A stretch of 64,000 bases of DNA, taken from assembly GCA_003481745.1 (NCBI GenBank), contig QULP01000002.1:186001-250000 (forward strand). The letters run 5' to 3'. This DNA comes from Firmicutes bacterium OM04-13BH. GTDB lineage: Bacteria > Bacillota > Clostridia > Lachnospirales > Lachnospiraceae. Within the stretch, counting starts at the first letter, position 1; every line of letters starts with the position of its first letter. Both the position numbers and the translations under genes were made by a program. The notes under the pieces were generated by a model, which worked only from the letters and a program-made list of their open reading frames with translations, made no database searches and was not told where the DNA came from. Of the stretch, positions 62,650-64,000 are shown piece after piece.

Positions 62650-63422
62650 ATCTCATTTTCACCTTTTTCTATATTTTTTATTTTACTCATTTTAGCTAAT
62701 AGTACTGTTGAAATCGGCATTACCAAAACGCAGGCAATCGCTCCTAGAAGCATTGATGCACAGCTTTGAAATAAAATTTTAGAGTTAAGCAAAAATTCTA
62801 AGGAGTCATTTCTCATTTTTAAATAAGAAAGCAATAACAGAGATTCTCCAAAATATGCAAACAATAATGTATTAATAGTTGTTCCAATTACATCTTTTCC
62901 TACTCGTATTCCACTTTCAATTAATTCTTTATTTGTCATATCCGGTTTGTGACTTTTCACTTCATATAAGGAAGCCGTAACTGTAAAAGCCATATCTATC
63001 ACTGCACCTAATGTACTAAGCAAAATTACAGCCACTTGAACTTTTTGCATACTAATATCTAAGTTCATATCGTAGAAAAGAACCTCTTCGCCTGCCGATT
63101 GAATTTCATTTAAGCCTCCAGCCCTACTTCCCCATATTACTCCTTGAACTACAAATACTAAAACAGACATCGTAATTAATACTGCAATAAAAGCACTCCA
63201 TGTTTTTATATTCGACCCATTTTGATAAAACAGTGTAATGTAAGACACTATAGCCCCTATTAAGATTATTAATAAAAAAACAGGTACCCCCTCTGCCATA
63301 AGCCAGATTCCCATACTCAAGAAAAATAAATTTCCACACAGAGCAACTAAAGACATTCCACCTCTGTCTCCGCCAATAATAAGAATAGAAATCAATAAAA
63401 TCAATCCCAATACACCTAACAT
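62646..63422 (-). CDS. YibE/F-family membrane protein
   Basis: A 258-residue multi-pass membrane protein with about seven helices. Motifs include STLGAVIDMAFTVTASLYEVK and GIRVGKDVIGTTINTLLFAYFGESL, which are YibE/F hallmarks. The family is a predicted efflux transporter or carrier of unknown substrate. ATG 63422 follows AAAAGGAAAG; the longer frame to 63509 would overlap the upstream paralogue strongly. It pairs with the upstream YibE/F gene, overlapping by 7 bases. Confidence 0.85.
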   Translation of the reverse strand: MLGVLGLILLISILIIGGDRGGMSLVALCGNLFFLSMGIWLMAEGVPVFLLIILIGAIVSYITLFYQNGSNIKTWSAFIAVLITMSVLVFVVQGVIWGSRAGGLNEIQSAGEEVLFYDMNLDISMQKVQVAVILLSTLGAVIDMAFTVTASLYEVKSHKPDMTNKELIESGIRVGKDVIGTTINTLLFAYFGESLLLLSYLKMRNDSLEFLLNSKILFQSCASMLLGAIACVLVMPISTVLLAKMSKIKNIEKGENEI

Positions 63423-64000
63423 ATTCTTTTCTTTCCTTTTACAGATATCTTTATTATAATCGAAGTAATAACAATAGAGACAGGTATCGCCCATACAATT
63501 CCTATACATTCAATGAGAAAACGGCATATTTCACATGGGATGTTTAATTTTATAATTGTAATAAGGCGGACATCATTGTTCATTTGAATTAAGCACATTG
63601 GAATTAATTCACAGACAAACACGCACATTAACACATTTAACATAGTTCCCATAATATCATAACCAATTTCTCTTCCTGATTGAAAAAGCTGTCCAAATGT
63701 TACATTTGATTTTTTCTCAATGATCTCACTTAATGCTGCGGATATTGCAACAGCCACATCCATAACTGCTCCCAATCCAGAAAGGATAATTTCTGCGTGA
63801 AAGATTTCCTCTGTATTCTCTATATTTCTCAGACCTAAATATTCCATGGTCGAATAATCTAAATCACTCCTGCGAACAACTACATCAAATATTATCATAA
63901 TCATTGCAATTACACAAAGGGTTGAAAGCAATGCCGCCCATGTTTTTCTATGTATCCCATTTAATCCGATTAATGTAACTACTGCAAATAAAATTACGAT
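63416..64000 (-). CDS. YibE/F-family membrane protein, 5' end cut by window
   Basis: The frame is open to the right edge, so the start is missing; 194 residues are visible. Hydrophobic helices and the motif ILSGLGAVMDVAVAISAALSE with GREIGYDIMGTMLNVLMCVF match the downstream paralogue. Adjacent YibE/F genes occur in many Firmicutes and probably form a two-component permease. No substrate can be assigned. Confidence 0.85.
   Translation of the reverse strand: MVILFAVVTLIGLNGIHRKTWAALLSTLCVIAMIMIIFDVVVRRSDLDYSTMEYLGLRNIENTEEIFHAEIILSGLGAVMDVAVAISAALSEIIEKKSNVTFGQLFQSGREIGYDIMGTMLNVLMCVFVCELIPMCLIQMNNDVRLITIIKLNIPCEICRFLIECIGIVWAIPVSIVITSIIIKISVKGKKRIC

Overview
This window is about 64 kb of low-GC chromosome from a strictly anaerobic Firmicute, most likely a gut Lachnospiraceae (Blautia, Roseburia or Dorea type). 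The evidence is AGGAGG-type ribosome binding sites with TTG and GTG starts, consensus sigma-A promoters, T-box and cobalamin riboswitches, an [FeFe]-hydrogenase-like iron-sulfur protein, tandem feoA genes with feoB, and lipoprotein-anchored ABC binding proteins. There is no prophage, plasmid backbone, CRISPR array, rRNA or tRNA. Most genes are on the minus strand in short operons with clear terminators.

Layout. 1-3052: 5' part of a hydrogenase-like ferredoxin protein, an orphan FliB-type protein and a YkgJ-type cysteine-cluster protein. 3048-10196: a MATE exporter, then a peptide/nickel-type ABC transporter led by an adenosylcobalamin riboswitch, so probably a cobalt or corrinoid importer. 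10198-17601: a partial myo-inositol operon (iolG, iolI, a sugar symporter fused to a cytidylate-kinase-like domain, iolE, iolH) with an upstream LacI-type regulator and two matching operator palindromes. 17651-20853: a tryptophan-type ABC importer controlled by a T-box with a UGG specifier. 20880-24278: feoA-feoA-feoB and a divergent DtxR-like regulator. 24433-28179: a heterodimeric ABC exporter. 28181-30467: a GGDEF-REC-HD-GYP protein with a G10 tract near its 3' end. 30475-35861: zinc import (znuABC, Fur-family box) beside zinc/cadmium export (HMA chaperone, P1B ATPase, ArsR repressor, SmtB-type operator). 35962-40152: a panE-like gene, then a Fur-like gene, a DUF6110-like small membrane protein and a non-canonical P1B ATPase, an arrangement matching the ferrosome (fez) loci of Clostridioides difficile. 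40165-50716: purine permease, YdjM-type protein, carbonic anhydrase, M20 amidohydrolase, parvulin, enolase with a structured leader, lipid kinase and a Na/Pi symporter behind PhoP boxes. 50884-58538: AGE epimerase, GNAT and M28 peptidase operon, then an AraC regulator with a large carbohydrate-related protein. 58642-64000: a nuclease-like/helicase protein, M29 aminopeptidase, a U32-like protein and two YibE/F proteins, the last cut by the window edge.

How it fits together. Metal homeostasis is the main theme: ferrous iron uptake, a candidate iron-storage organelle operon, zinc uptake and efflux, and a probable cobalt/corrinoid importer. The feoA promoter and the Fur-like/fezA/fezB promoter share the same architecture, with a GTTAGT-N4-ACTAAC palindrome over the -10 box, and a perfect copy lies at the enolase transcription start. 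A family of at least five intergenic repeats with nested inverted repeats and a second three-copy hairpin element are scattered between the operons.
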